Shown: piece after piece, positions 35,905 through 45,191 of the stretch
Position numbering within the stretch: position 1 is the stretch's first letter
How the letters are laid out: every line of letters begins with the position of its first letter
Assembly (NCBI GenBank): GCA_047605645.1
Contig: JASGFJ010000010.1
Location: forward strand, 51,959 to 115,958
Length of the DNA stretch: 64,000 bases
Source: UBA1309 sp047605645
GTDB taxonomy: Bacteria > Bacteroidota > Bacteroidia > Bacteroidales > Dysgonomonadaceae
Reading direction: 5' to 3'
Notes under the pieces: model-generated
What the model saw: the letters and a program-made list of their open reading frames with translations, nothing else
Told to the model about the DNA's origin: nothing
Database searches by the model: none
Position numbers and translations under genes: made by a program

Positions 35905-36174
35905 ATGGATAATTCAACATTACATTTAGACATAATTTCTCCTGAAGCCAAAATCTTCTCAGGAGACGTTTCTTCTGCCGTTTTTCCGGGAGGTGATGGC
36001 TTTTTCGGAGTTCTTCCGCATCATACTCCGATGATTTCGTCGCTCAATAAAGGCGTTATCACATACAAAGTTCAAGGCGAACAATATGTGGTCGAGATTG
36101 AGAGAGGGGTTGTTGAGGTGAGAAATAATGAAGTAACAGTTTGTGTGGAACAAATTCAGAGAACCGAATCATGA
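35905..36174 (+). CDS. atpC: F1Fo ATP synthase subunit epsilon
   Basis: 89 residues, covering only the N-terminal beta-sandwich (LDIISPEAKIFSGDVSSAVF, FFGVLPHHTPMIS). The C-terminal helical hairpin that inhibits ATPase activity in E. coli (about 135 residues total) is absent, as in other short epsilon subunits. It lies 17 bp after atpD, and its stop overlaps the next ATG. Confidence 0.93.
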   Translation: MDNSTLHLDIISPEAKIFSGDVSSAVFPGGDGFFGVLPHHTPMISSLNKGVITYKVQGEQYVVEIERGVVEVRNNEVTVCVEQIQRTES

Positions 36175-36575
36175 ATCTGGCCGCTAAACTAATCTCGCAA
36201 CTTTGTCTGTGGGGGGCATTGGTTGGTATCGCTATCGGTTGTATTTTCTACTTCCTATTGCCTGCATTTTATTCAGTTTGCTATCCGGTAATATTGCTGT
36301 CGATGCTTGTTCTGGAATCTTTATTGATTGGGATGGTAGAAAAATCAAGCCGAAGAGTATCGGATATCCGATTAGTGCATATCTATATGGCTGTTACGGG
36401 AGGAAAAATGCTTCTCGCGATTATGGTGATAACTCTTTATGCACTGAGTTCCGGTGTTGCAGTGAAAGCTTTCGCGATTAGTTTTATTTCAGTTTATTTG
36501 CTGTTTCTGGTTTTAGAATCAATGAGTTTCGTCAAATTGGAAAAACATTTGAAAGAAAAAAGATTGAAATCATGA
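36171..36575 (+). CDS. AtpI-like small membrane protein in the atp operon
   Basis: 134 residues from ATG at 36171, overlapping the atpC stop by 4 bp. Four hydrophobic segments (about 10-30, 35-55, 70-95, 97-120) match the size and topology of AtpI-type proteins, which assist c-ring assembly or Mg2+ supply, though identity is weak by eye. It overlaps atpB by 4 bp, so the three genes are translationally coupled. Calling it AtpI is inference from position. Confidence 0.7.
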   Translation: MNLAAKLISQLCLWGALVGIAIGCIFYFLLPAFYSVCYPVILLSMLVLESLLIGMVEKSSRRVSDIRLVHIYMAVTGGKMLLAIMVITLYALSSGVAVKAFAISFISVYLLFLVLESMSFVKLEKHLKEKRLKS

Positions 36576-37669
36576 TAGATTTTTCAAAAATAAAACTGTT
36601 CTTTTTATGCTTCATCTTTGGAGCACTGCTTCAGGGATTGCATGCTTCGCCTGAAACCGGAGGGCATGAAGCCCCAAATGCAAATTTTGATGCAAAAACC
36701 GTGATTATGGAGCATGTTGGCGATGCTTATGAGTGGCATATTACCACCATCAAAGGCAAGCCGATCTCGATTCCGCTTCCTGTTATTGTTTTCAGTCAGA
36801 ATAAGGGGTTTGCCGTCTTCATGTCTTCAAAGCTCGAAGAAGAACATGGTATGTATGACGGTTTTTATATTTCCCACTCTGAGAAATATAAAGGCAAACT
36901 GGTAGAAAAAAATGCCGCCGGAGAAGAAATTCGTCCTTGGGATTTTTCTATTACCAAAAATGTTTTAAGCCTTCTGATTAATAGTGCAATCCTTTTGCTG
37001 ATTATTCTGAGTGTGGCTTCTTTTTATAAGAAACAGAAAAAAGCCAATACATATAAAGCTCCTCGTGGTTTTATTGGATTTATGGAAGTTATCATCATGA
37101 ATATCGAAAACGAAGTAATAAAACCTTGTGTAGGCAAAAATTACGCGCGGTATTCTCCTTATCTATTGACAGCTTTCTTTTTTATTCTTGTGAATAACCT
37201 GATGGGGTTGATTCCTATTTTTCCCGGTGGGGCAAACGTAACAGGGAACATTGCGATAACACTTATTTTATCTTTGTTTACGTTCTTCTACGTGAATATT
37301 TTTGGAACAAAAGAATATTGGAGAGAAATATTCTGGCCGGATGTACCTATTTGGTTGAAAATACCTCCTTTTATGCCTATCATTGAGTTTGTCGGGGTTT
37401 TCACAAAACCCTTTGCTCTAATGATTCGTCTTTTTGCAAATATACTTGCCGGGCATTCTATCGCTATCAGTTTGGTGTGTCTGATTTTCATAACAGCGAG
37501 TCAGGGACCGGCTATCAGTACATCGATGACAGTTGTTTCAGTTTTGCTAAGTGTTTTTATGGGATTGGTTGAAGTCTTGGTAACCTGCATTCAAGCTTAT
37601 GTGTTTACTTTGCTTTCTGCTGTGTTTATTGGCCTTTCTCAGGTAGAACCGCATACCGCAAAACATTGA
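36572..37669 (+). CDS. atpB: F1Fo ATP synthase subunit a
   Basis: 365 residues, about 90 longer than E. coli subunit a. The extra part is N-terminal: a signal-like helix (LFFLCFIFGALLQGLHA) and about 110 hydrophilic residues before the first of the usual membrane helices. The essential Arg is in LMIRLFANILAGHSI, and VTCIQAYVFTLLSAVFIGL is the last conserved helix. It forms the proton half-channels beside the c-ring. The N-terminal domain probably lies in the periplasm. Confidence 0.93.
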   Translation: MIDFSKIKLFFLCFIFGALLQGLHASPETGGHEAPNANFDAKTVIMEHVGDAYEWHITTIKGKPISIPLPVIVFSQNKGFAVFMSSKLEEEHGMYDGFYISHSEKYKGKLVEKNAAGEEIRPWDFSITKNVLSLLINSAILLLIILSVASFYKKQKKANTYKAPRGFIGFMEVIIMNIENEVIKPCVGKNYARYSPYLLTAFFFILVNNLMGLIPIFPGGANVTGNIAITLILSLFTFFYVNIFGTKEYWREIFWPDVPIWLKIPPFMPIIEFVGVFTKPFALMIRLFANILAGHSIAISLVCLIFITASQGPAISTSMTVVSVLLSVFMGLVEVLVTCIQAYVFTLLSAVFIGLSQVEPHTAKH

Positions 37670-37722
37670 ATAATCGAATAATAGAAAATAAATTCAACAA
37701 ATTAATTAAATCATAAAACATT

Positions 37723-37968
37723 ATGTTACTATCAGTTTTATTACAAGCCGTTGTTAGTTATACAGGTTTAGGTGCAGCAATTGGTGCTGGTTTAGCTGCT
37801 GTTGGAGCAGGTATCGGAGTAGGTAGAATCGGAGGTTCGGCATGTGAAGGAATTGCCCGTCAACCGGATGCTGTAGGCGATATTCGTACAACAATGATTA
37901 TTGCTGCCGCGCTTGTTGAAGGAGTTGCTTTGTTTGCAATCGTCCTTTGCGGATTTATTTTGAAATAA
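37723..37968 (+). CDS. atpE: F1Fo ATP synthase subunit c
   Basis: 81 residues, two membrane helices with the GARQPD-type loop GIARQPDA. The ion-binding carboxylate is Glu66 in AALVEGVALF. The Gly after it, in place of the Ser or Thr of sodium-type rings, and the absence of the Q/ES set argue for proton coupling; this is inference. The N-terminus is glycine/alanine rich (GAAIGAGLAAVGAGIGVG), as expected for the packed ring. Confidence 0.95.
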   Translation: MLLSVLLQAVVSYTGLGAAIGAGLAAVGAGIGVGRIGGSACEGIARQPDAVGDIRTTMIIAAALVEGVALFAIVLCGFILK

Positions 37969-37989
37969 CCCCCATTAAACATAAAAGTT

Positions 37990-38487
37990 ATGTTGTTATC
38001 ACCTGATTTTGGACTGCTTTTTTGGATGTTGCTATCCTTTTGCATAGTCTTTTTTATACTTGCAAAGTTTGGGTTCCCGGTGATTACCAAATCTGTTAAA
38101 GAACGAGCAGATTTCATCGACGAGTCTTTGGAGGCGGCCAAAAAAGCAAACGAAAAAGTTGTCTCTATCACACAAGAATGTGAAAAACTGGTTGCTTCGG
38201 CACGTGCTGAGCAAGTGAAAATTCTTCGGGAGGCAGCAGAAACAAGAGATCGAATTGTCAATGAAGCGCGTAATCAGGCAAAAACAGAAGGTGCAAAAGA
38301 ATTGCAAACTTTCAGAGAACAATTGACGACAGAAAAGCAGCAAGCTATTCGGGAGCTACGCCTCGAAGTTGCTAATCTTTCTGTAGACATTGCCGAAAAG
38401 ATTCTGAGAAATCAGTTGGGCGATGAAAAGAGTCAGTTGGAAATGATTAACCGTTTGGTTGATGAAGCAATGATTTCTAAATCTTAA
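37990..38487 (+). CDS. atpF: F1Fo ATP synthase subunit b
   Basis: 165 residues. One N-terminal membrane helix (LLFWMLLSFCIVFFILAKFG) followed by a long charged coiled coil (about 35-150). It forms the peripheral stalk holding F1 to Fo. Single-copy b, so a homodimer is expected. It lies 21 bp after atpE and 6 bp before atpH. Confidence 0.94.
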   Translation: MLLSPDFGLLFWMLLSFCIVFFILAKFGFPVITKSVKERADFIDESLEAAKKANEKVVSITQECEKLVASARAEQVKILREAAETRDRIVNEARNQAKTEGAKELQTFREQLTTEKQQAIRELRLEVANLSVDIAEKILRNQLGDEKSQLEMINRLVDEAMISKS

Positions 38488-38493
38488 AAAGAA

Positions 38494-39045
38494 ATGAACA
38501 TCGGTCTTATTTCAAAAAGGTACGCTAAGGCTTTGCTCCAATATGCACAGGAAATGCATCAGGAAAAAACAGTATTTTCGGAAATGAAAACACTGGAAAA
38601 AGTCCTCAGGTGTGTCCCTGAATTCAGCAATGCTATGAACAATCCGGTCATCGGTTCTAAAGCGAAGCTGCAGTTGCTTCAATCTGCGGTGAAGAATCCC
38701 AGCGATGTTTATCTTCGGTTTATGCAGCTGGTTTTGAAAAACAGACGCGAAGGGCAATTGCTTTTTATCGTTCTGCGTTTTGAAGAACTTTATCGGGAAT
38801 CCTTAAACATTAATTCAGGCGTATTGATTACCGCTGTACCTGCTGACCCGGAACTGGTCGGAAAAATTAAAAGTTTTTTCACAAAAATCAAATCCGGAGA
38901 ACTGGAACTAACAACTGTTGAGGATCCATCTTTGAAAGGCGGATTTATATTCGATTTTGACACATATCGACTCGATGCTTCCGTGAGAACACAACTCCGA
39001 AGTATCCGAAGACAGTTTGTTGTCGAAAACAGTAAAAGAGGTTAA
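38494..39045 (+). CDS. atpH: F1Fo ATP synthase subunit delta
   Basis: 183 residues, the usual OSCP/delta length. The family signatures are the start ISKRYAKALLQYAQE and the C-terminal VEDPSLKGGFIFDFDTYRLD, VRTQLRSIRRQF. It links the b-subunit stalk to the top of F1. atpA follows after 62 bp. Confidence 0.93.
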   Translation: MNIGLISKRYAKALLQYAQEMHQEKTVFSEMKTLEKVLRCVPEFSNAMNNPVIGSKAKLQLLQSAVKNPSDVYLRFMQLVLKNRREGQLLFIVLRFEELYRESLNINSGVLITAVPADPELVGKIKSFFTKIKSGELELTTVEDPSLKGGFIFDFDTYRLDASVRTQLRSIRRQFVVENSKRG

Positions 39046-39107
39046 CATTAAAAGGAAAGTTTGAACAGCTCCTGTGCTGTGAAAACATATAATTGAATTA
39101 AACAAAC

Positions 39108-40694
39108 ATGGCAGGAAATATAAAACCAAGTGAAATCTCGGAAATCCTGAAGCAGCAGCTTGAAACCATCAACAGTACAATTCATCTCGACGAGGTGGGT
39201 ACCGTGCTGGGAGTTGGAGATGGTGTTGTTCGAATCTATGGATTAAACAATGCCGAAGCTAACGAACTGTTAGAGTTTGAAAACGGAGAAAAAGCCGTGG
39301 TCATGAACCTCGAGGAAGATAATGTCGGAGCCGTATTGTTGGGTTCTTCGGTCAATATCAAAGAAGGGTTCACCGTGAAACGTACAGGTAAAATTGCTTC
39401 CATCAATGTAGGGATGGGAATGCTTGGACGTGTTATTAATCCTTTGGGAGAGCCCATCGATGGTAAAGGTCCTATTCTTGGCGAATTGCTGGAATTGCCT
39501 TTGGAAAGAAAAGCTCCGGGAGTAATCTATCGTCAACCGGTGACACAGCCCTTGCAGACAGGTCTAAAAGCCGTGGATGCAATGATTCCAATCGGACGTG
39601 GTCAGCGTGAGTTACTTATCGGAGACCGCCAGACCGGTAAATCTGCGATTGCAGTAGATACAATTATCAACCAAAAAGGTAATTTTGAAGCTGGAGATCC
39701 GGTTTATTGTATTTATGTAGCGATAGGGCAGAAGGCTTCTACTGTTGCCAACTTAGTGGAAACTTTGAGTGAAAAAGGTGCACTTGAATACACAATAATT
39801 GTATCGGCTACAGCAGCTGAAGCAGCGGCACTTCAATTTTATGCAGCTTTTGCCGGTGCTGCAATCGGAGAATATTTCAGAGATACCGGCCGTCATGCCC
39901 TAGTGGTGTATGATGACTTGTCAAAACAAGCTGTTGCATATCGTGAGATGTCATTGATTCTGCGTCGCCCGCCGGGTCGTGAAGCTTATCCGGGTGATAT
40001 TTTTTACTTGCATTCCCGTCTACTCGAAAGAGCGGCTAAAATTATCGAACAGCAGGAGGTTGCAGAACAAATGAATGACCTGCCCGAAAGTTTGAAAGGA
40101 AAAGTTGTCGCAGGTGGATCCCTTACAGCGCTTCCTTTGATTGAAACTCAGGCTGGTGACGTTTCTGCATACATTCCCACTAATGTTATTTCTATTACCG
40201 ACGGACAGATATTTTTGGATGTGAATTTGTTCAACTCCGGAATCCGTCCCGCTATCGATGTTGGTATTTCTGTTTCTCGTGTGGGTGGTTCTGCTCAGGT
40301 TAAAGCCATGAAAAAGGTTGCCGGTACCTTGAAGATAGATCAAGCCCAATTCCGGGAATTGGAGGCTTTCACCAAATTTGGTGGAGATATGGATCCTGTT
40401 ACGGCCATGACTATTGATAAAGGGAAGAAAAATGCAGAATTGCTTGTGCAGTCTCAATATGCACCGATGTCTATTGAGCGGCAAATTGCTATTTTGTATT
40501 GTGGTACCAATGGATTGTTGAAAGATGTTCCTCTGGAACATGTGAAAGATTTTGAAAAAGATTTTCTCAACAATTTGGAATTGAATCATAAAGAAGAGGT
40601 ATTGGATCAATTGAAAAAAGGAATTATCAATTCCGGTATTGAAGCCATCATCCGTGATGTTGCCTCAGCTGTTTCGAAACAATACAATAAATAA
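39108..40694 (+). CDS. atpA: F1Fo ATP synthase subunit alpha
   Basis: 528 residues. Walker A is GDRQTGKSA, the Walker B stretch is ALVVYDDLSKQAVAYREMS, and the alpha signature is PGREAYPGDIFYLHSRLLER. It has non-catalytic nucleotide sites alternating with beta in the F1 hexamer. It starts KPSEISEILKQQL, the N-terminal segment that binds delta. It lies 7 bp before atpG. Confidence 0.97.
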   Translation: MAGNIKPSEISEILKQQLETINSTIHLDEVGTVLGVGDGVVRIYGLNNAEANELLEFENGEKAVVMNLEEDNVGAVLLGSSVNIKEGFTVKRTGKIASINVGMGMLGRVINPLGEPIDGKGPILGELLELPLERKAPGVIYRQPVTQPLQTGLKAVDAMIPIGRGQRELLIGDRQTGKSAIAVDTIINQKGNFEAGDPVYCIYVAIGQKASTVANLVETLSEKGALEYTIIVSATAAEAAALQFYAAFAGAAIGEYFRDTGRHALVVYDDLSKQAVAYREMSLILRRPPGREAYPGDIFYLHSRLLERAAKIIEQQEVAEQMNDLPESLKGKVVAGGSLTALPLIETQAGDVSAYIPTNVISITDGQIFLDVNLFNSGIRPAIDVGISVSRVGGSAQVKAMKKVAGTLKIDQAQFRELEAFTKFGGDMDPVTAMTIDKGKKNAELLVQSQYAPMSIERQIAILYCGTNGLLKDVPLEHVKDFEKDFLNNLELNHKEEVLDQLKKGIINSGIEAIIRDVASAVSKQYNK

Positions 40695-40701
40695 TTGAAC
40701 T

Positions 40702-41574
40702 ATGGCTTCTCTTAAAGAAATAAAAGTCAGAATTAATTCTGTAAAAAGTACGAGAAAGATTACTTCTGCAATGAAGATGATTTCATCTTCAAAATTGCAC
40801 AGAGCACAATCTGCTATTTTCAACTTTTTGCCTTATCAGAAGAAATTAGATACGATTCTGAATGATTTATTGGCTTCTGACACGGGTTCTGATTCCCCTT
40901 TCACAAAGAAAAGAGACGTCAAACGAGTGGCTATAGTTGCATTTGCTTCTAATTCGACCCTTTGCGGCGCATATAATTCAAATGTAAGGAAAGAATTTTT
41001 CCGGATCTATAACTCAAAGCTTTCCCTGGGAAAGGATAATATTGAAGTTTATCCGGTCGGGAAGAAGATTGAGCAGGCTATCAAAAAAGAAGGAGTTGCC
41101 ATAGCCGGCAGTTATCAGGAAATTGCGAACCAGCCGGCTTTTAATGATATCTCTTCTTTGTGCGCTATTCTTATGGATAAGTACAAAGAGGGTAGCTTAG
41201 ATGAAATAATTGTAGTTTACCATCATTTTAAGAGTACCGGAACACAGATTCTCACAGCGGCACAATTTCTTCCTTTTTCCTTGGAAAAAGGAAAAACCCA
41301 GAAGGATAAACCGGCTCGTGTGAATTATTTACTGGAGCCTAATAAGGAAAAAATCTTAACTGATTTGATCCCTTCGGTCTTGAATTCCCGCCTTTTTGCT
41401 GCGGCATTGGATGCTGCAGCTTCTGAACAGGCAGCTCGGATGATGGCTATGCAGGTGGCAACCGATAATGCTGATGAATTGATTGGAGATTTAACAATCC
41501 AATACAACAAAACCCGTCAGCAGGCAGTTACAAACGAATTACTGGATATTATAGGCGGTGCTTCAGCTTTGTAG
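40702..41574 (+). CDS. atpG: F1Fo ATP synthase subunit gamma
   Basis: 290 residues, last gene of the operon. The N-terminal ASLKEIKVRINSVKSTRKIT and the C-terminal DLTIQYNKTRQQAVTNELLD are the conserved coiled-coil helices that turn inside F1. The operon ends at the terminator at 41703. Confidence 0.96.
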   Translation: MASLKEIKVRINSVKSTRKITSAMKMISSSKLHRAQSAIFNFLPYQKKLDTILNDLLASDTGSDSPFTKKRDVKRVAIVAFASNSTLCGAYNSNVRKEFFRIYNSKLSLGKDNIEVYPVGKKIEQAIKKEGVAIAGSYQEIANQPAFNDISSLCAILMDKYKEGSLDEIIVVYHHFKSTGTQILTAAQFLPFSLEKGKTQKDKPARVNYLLEPNKEKILTDLIPSVLNSRLFAAALDAAASEQAARMMAMQVATDNADELIGDLTIQYNKTRQQAVTNELLDIIGGASAL

Positions 41575-41702
41575 GATTGTCTCTCTCTTATTTTTGAAAG
41601 ATATTTAGTGCTATTACTTATCGCCGGAATTTCATTTAGATTTTTCGGCGATTTCTTTGTTTTAGCCGCAATTAAAACCGAGCTTACAGACCAGGTAAAA
41701 AG

Positions 41703-41735
41703 AAAGTCCCAGAGTATCACTCTGGGACTTTTTGT
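41703..41735. terminator. Bidirectional terminator between atpG and the RRM gene
   Basis: AAGTCCCAGAGT (41704-41715) and ACTCTGGGACTT (41719-41730) form a perfect stem, followed by TTTTTG. The two genes converge here. Confidence 0.88.
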
Positions 41736-41783
41736 TTCGTAAAAAATGATCGTTTCTTTACACAACCCGCTAGTTATATAAAA

Positions 41784-42110
41784 TCAATATCTTTCGCGAT
41801 TGTTTCTGAAGTTACCACCACCAGCATTGCGGTTGAAACCACCATTGTTGCGGCGTGGAGCACCTTCAGTGCGAGGACGAGCTTCAGATACAGAGATTGT
41901 TCTTCCGTCATATTGAGCTCCATTAAGTTCTTCGATAGCTTTTTGGCCAGCTACTTGATCTTCAATTTCAACAAAGCCATAACCTTTTGAACGTCCTGTT
42001 TCTCTGTCTGTAATTACTTTAGCAGAAGAAATAGCACCGTATTCTCCAAACAATTCTTTTAGGTCAGCATCGTTGATGTTGTAGCTTAACCCAGCAATAA
42101 AAATGTTCAT
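41784..42110 (-). CDS. RRM-domain RNA-binding protein
   Basis: 108 residues: one RNA recognition motif (RNP2 IFIAGL at residues 3-8, RNP1 SKGYGFVEI near 42-50) and a Gly/Asn/Arg-rich tail (RRNNGGFNRNAGGGNF). Such single-RRM glycine-rich proteins are common in Bacteroidota, where other RNA chaperones like Hfq are missing, and are thought to bind mRNA or sRNA. Convergent with atpG. A likely -7 element (TACATTTG leftward) is at 42233-42240. Confidence 0.93.
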   Translation of the reverse strand: MNIFIAGLSYNINDADLKELFGEYGAISSAKVITDRETGRSKGYGFVEIEDQVAGQKAIEELNGAQYDGRTISVSEARPRTEGAPRRNNGGFNRNAGGGNFRNNRERY

Positions 42111-42480
42111 TTAAAAAAAAATAATAATGAGTAATAAAAATGTTTATGCAAATAGTTTAGAATGAGGAGAAAAAGGTTTCCAATGCTTTTGAAAATTTGT
42201 TTTCTGACCTTAGAAAAAACTTTAATGCATAGCAAATGTATACATAAAAATTCTCATGGTATTTCTTTTTGCAATATTTATACAGCGTGTAAACAATTAT
42301 TAACTATTTTCCTTAAGCAAATCAATCCGGATATTCGATCTGATACCTTTTGGAAGCTTAATGTTATCTATACAAATTATTTAACTGCTTTGTCAGAGAG
42401 ATGAAAAGTAAATATTTTATTTCTATTCTTTGCTCGTGTTTGAGGAAAAAAAATCGAGGGTTATTGTATTTATTTCATTC

Positions 42481-42488
42481 TATATTTG
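42481..42488 (+). promoter_or_regulatory. -7 element for the galactose cluster
   Basis: TATATTTG, perfect match, about 174 nt before galM. No convincing -33 at standard spacing. Confidence 0.4.
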
Positions 42489-42590
42489 CAGGAATATACT
42501 CTTATATCGTTATAAAAAGAAAACAGGGAGTGCGATATAAAACTATGTTATAAAACATATTTATTAATTGTAATATAGATACTTTAAATG

Positions 42591-42600
42591 GTAAATTTAC
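42591..42600. promoter_or_regulatory. Palindromic candidate operator upstream of galM
   Basis: GTAAATTTAC is self-complementary and sits about 110 nt downstream of the -7 element, where a repressor could act. In AT-rich DNA a 10-bp palindrome may be chance. Confidence 0.25.
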
Positions 42601-42661
42601 ATGTTTTTTTTAGAAAACGATAAACCATCTTCATAGACCTTATATTTAATAAGTAAAGAAA

Positions 42662-43747
42662 ATGACAGAACAAAAAATGACTAAAACCAAATCAGGTTTA
42701 AGCATAGAAGCTTTCCGTGACACTATTGATGGGAAACAGACAGAGTTGTTTGTCCTATCTAATAACAACGGATGTGAAGCCACAATTTTAAATTATGGTG
42801 CTAAGATTGTATCTCTATTGGTTCCGGATGCTAATGGCCGGTTAACAGATGTAGTTACCGGACACGATTCGATAACGGATTATTTGCATTCGGAGGAACC
42901 TTATTTCGGCGCTGTTTGTGGTCGAACAGGTAACCGTATTGCTAAAGGTAAATTTTCCCTGGAAGGAAAGGAATATTCTTTGGCCATTAATAATGGACCG
43001 AACAATCTCCATGGCGGAATTAAAGGGTTCAATGCTGTTGTTTGGGATGCCAGACAAATCAATGCCTCTACCGTGGAACTTACTTACCTCTCGAAAGACG
43101 GTGAGGAAGGTTTTCCCGGAAATCTGACCACAACAGTCACTTATACCCTGACAGAAGATAACGCATTGAAAATAGATTACAAAGCGGTAACAGATAAAAC
43201 GACTATTCTGAACCTGACAAATCATTCTTATTTCAATTTGTCAGGAGCCGGTGACCCGTATATTGGAGATCATCTTCTGACGATTTATGCAGATACTTAT
43301 CTTCCAACCGATGAAACTGCTATCCCTTATGGTAAGCCTGAATCTGTGAAAGGTACACCGATGGATTTCACAACTCCTCATTCGATAGGAGGACGCATTA
43401 ATGATGACTTTCAGCAACTGATTTTTGGAAAAGGGTATGATCATACCTATATTCTGGATAAAAGAGAAGGAGAATTGACTCTTGCTGTTGTTTGTGAATC
43501 ACCGAAATCGGGAATCGTCATGGAGACATATACCACAGAACCGGGAGTGCAATTGTATACCGGAAACTGGATGACTGGAAATCTAAGAGGAAAGCTTGAC
43601 CAGAGGTATCCGGAAAGAGCAGCTGTCTGCTTTGAAACACAGCATTTCCCCGACAGTATCAACAGACCCGAGTATCCAAGTGTTATTCTTCAGGCGGGAG
43701 ATACTTTTAGAAGCGAAACTATTTACAAATTTTCAATCAATCACTAA
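42662..43747 (+). CDS. galM: Aldose 1-epimerase (mutarotase)
   Basis: 361 residues. The galactose mutarotase fold shows FGAVCGRTGNRIAKGKF and NNGPNNLHGGIKGF, the catalytic His region LNLTNHSYFNLSG, and the catalytic Glu region near the C-terminus in AAVCFETQHFPDSINRP. It interconverts alpha and beta anomers of galactose, making the alpha form for galactokinase. No signal peptide, so cytosolic. First gene of the galactose cluster. Confidence 0.95.
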   Translation: MTEQKMTKTKSGLSIEAFRDTIDGKQTELFVLSNNNGCEATILNYGAKIVSLLVPDANGRLTDVVTGHDSITDYLHSEEPYFGAVCGRTGNRIAKGKFSLEGKEYSLAINNGPNNLHGGIKGFNAVVWDARQINASTVELTYLSKDGEEGFPGNLTTTVTYTLTEDNALKIDYKAVTDKTTILNLTNHSYFNLSGAGDPYIGDHLLTIYADTYLPTDETAIPYGKPESVKGTPMDFTTPHSIGGRINDDFQQLIFGKGYDHTYILDKREGELTLAVVCESPKSGIVMETYTTEPGVQLYTGNWMTGNLRGKLDQRYPERAAVCFETQHFPDSINRPEYPSVILQAGDTFRSETIYKFSINH

Positions 43748-43765
43748 TCATTTACAACTTTTTTT

Positions 43766-45106
43766 ATGAGTACTAAAACGGAAAATGGACAAAATGGCAA
43801 TGTTATTGCTATTATAACCATGATTTTTCTTTTTGCCATGATTTCCTTTGTGACTAATCTGGCAGCTCCTATCGGAGTGATTTGGAAAAGTCAACCAGAA
43901 TTAGAAGGATCTAACTTTCTGGGAATGATGGGGAATATGATGAACTTCCTCGCTTATTTGTTTATGGGGATTCCCGCAGGTAAATTATTAACTAAAATCG
44001 GTTACAAGAAGACTGCATTGGTTGCTATCGCAGTTGGTCTGCTAGGGGTTTTTGTTCAATATCTATCTGGAGTGCTTGGCGTTGGTGCTGTTCTGTTTAA
44101 CTTGCCGGCCAATTGGTTTATATATCTGATTGGGGCATTCATCGCAGGTTTCTCCGTGTGTATGTTGAATACGGTCGTTAACCCGATGCTTAACCTTCTT
44201 GGTGGAGGTGGAAAGAAAGGTAACCAGTTGCTACAGGTCGGAGGTACATTCAATTCTCTTTCAGCTACACTAACACCTATGTTTGTGGGTGCACTTATCG
44301 GACAAGTGACAAAAGACACAGCTATTTCGAATGTGAATCCGGTATTGTTTATTGCAATGGCTGTATTTGCTGCTGCATTTGTCATTTTGTCATTTATTCC
44401 TATTGCAGATCCAAAGCAAGCTAAAACCGGAACTAATGTTGTTTTTGAACACAGTGTCTGGAGTTTCCGTCATTTGGTATTCGGTGCTATTGGTATTTTT
44501 ATCTATGTAGGTATTGAGATCGGTATTCCGGGAACACTAAACTTCTTCCTTGCTGACAAATCGGAAAACGGAGGTGGATTAAATCCTGAAAATGCAGCGA
44601 CAATTGCAGGTTTCGTAGCCGGAACTTATTGGTTTATGATGCTTATTGGACGATTCTTCGGCGGATTAGTCGGTGGTAAGGTTTCAAGTAAAGCCCAGTT
44701 AACTTTTGTGTCTGTTCTGGGACTGATTTTCGTTGGGTTATTTATATTCTTGCCTGTCAGCCTGAAGGCTTCAATGCCTGTATTTAAAGGCTCTGCCGGA
44801 TTTGGTTTGGAACAAGTGCCACTGGGTGCGCTATTCTTGGTACTTTGTGGTTTGTGTACTTCTGTAATGTGGGGCGGAATTTTCAACTTGGCTACAGAAG
44901 GTCTTGGAAAATACACTGCTCAGGGATCCGGTATCTTCATGACAATGGTTGTCGGTGGTGGAATTCTACCATTGATTCAGAATAAACTGGCCGATATCAC
45001 AAACTATCATGTAAGCTATATTGTTATTATCTTAGGTTTGGCTTACTTATTGTGGTATGCGCTTCTGGGTTGTAAGAATGTAAATCCGGAGATTCCTGTA
45101 GACTAA
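43766..45106 (+). CDS. MFS sugar transporter (FucP/GluP-like)
   Basis: 446 residues, about 12 membrane helices. The N-terminal half has NFLAYLFMGIPAGKLLTKIG, a variant of the MFS motif, and the second half SVLGLIFVGLFIFLPV. Position between galM and galK, 18 bp after galM, suggests a galactose or glucose/galactose proton symporter in the inner membrane. Substrate is inferred from context only. A hairpin between this gene and galK may set expression levels. Confidence 0.82.
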   Translation: MSTKTENGQNGNVIAIITMIFLFAMISFVTNLAAPIGVIWKSQPELEGSNFLGMMGNMMNFLAYLFMGIPAGKLLTKIGYKKTALVAIAVGLLGVFVQYLSGVLGVGAVLFNLPANWFIYLIGAFIAGFSVCMLNTVVNPMLNLLGGGGKKGNQLLQVGGTFNSLSATLTPMFVGALIGQVTKDTAISNVNPVLFIAMAVFAAAFVILSFIPIADPKQAKTGTNVVFEHSVWSFRHLVFGAIGIFIYVGIEIGIPGTLNFFLADKSENGGGLNPENAATIAGFVAGTYWFMMLIGRFFGGLVGGKVSSKAQLTFVSVLGLIFVGLFIFLPVSLKASMPVFKGSAGFGLEQVPLGALFLVLCGLCTSVMWGGIFNLATEGLGKYTAQGSGIFMTMVVGGGILPLIQNKLADITNYHVSYIVIILGLAYLLWYALLGCKNVNPEIPVD

Positions 45107-45128
45107 TACAATTTTCAAATATAATAAC

Positions 45129-45155
45129 AGGGGAATTGAATGTTCCCCTTTATTG
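45129..45155 (+). terminator. Hairpin between the sugar transporter and galK
   Basis: AGGGGAA (45129-45135) pairs with TTCCCCT (45143-45149), followed by TTATTGTTT. Possibly a partial terminator. Confidence 0.6.
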
Positions 45156-45191
45156 TTTAAAATATAAAACTTAATAAGTAATATCGCATAT

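Larger units (their letters stand above)
42111..42661. other. Divergent region between the RRM gene and the galactose cluster
   Basis: 551 bases with no supported gene. It contains the RRM leader (long, with -7 at 42233-42240 leftward), TATATTTG at 42481-42488 rightward as a candidate -7 for galM, and the perfect 10-bp palindrome GTAAATTTAC at 42591-42600 within the galM leader. Confidence 0.5.

Noticed and set aside
42162..42404. Plus-strand ORF of 80 residues in the RRM-galM gap
   Set aside because: AT-rich, Cys/Leu/Lys-biased, no domain, and it crosses the likely RRM promoter.
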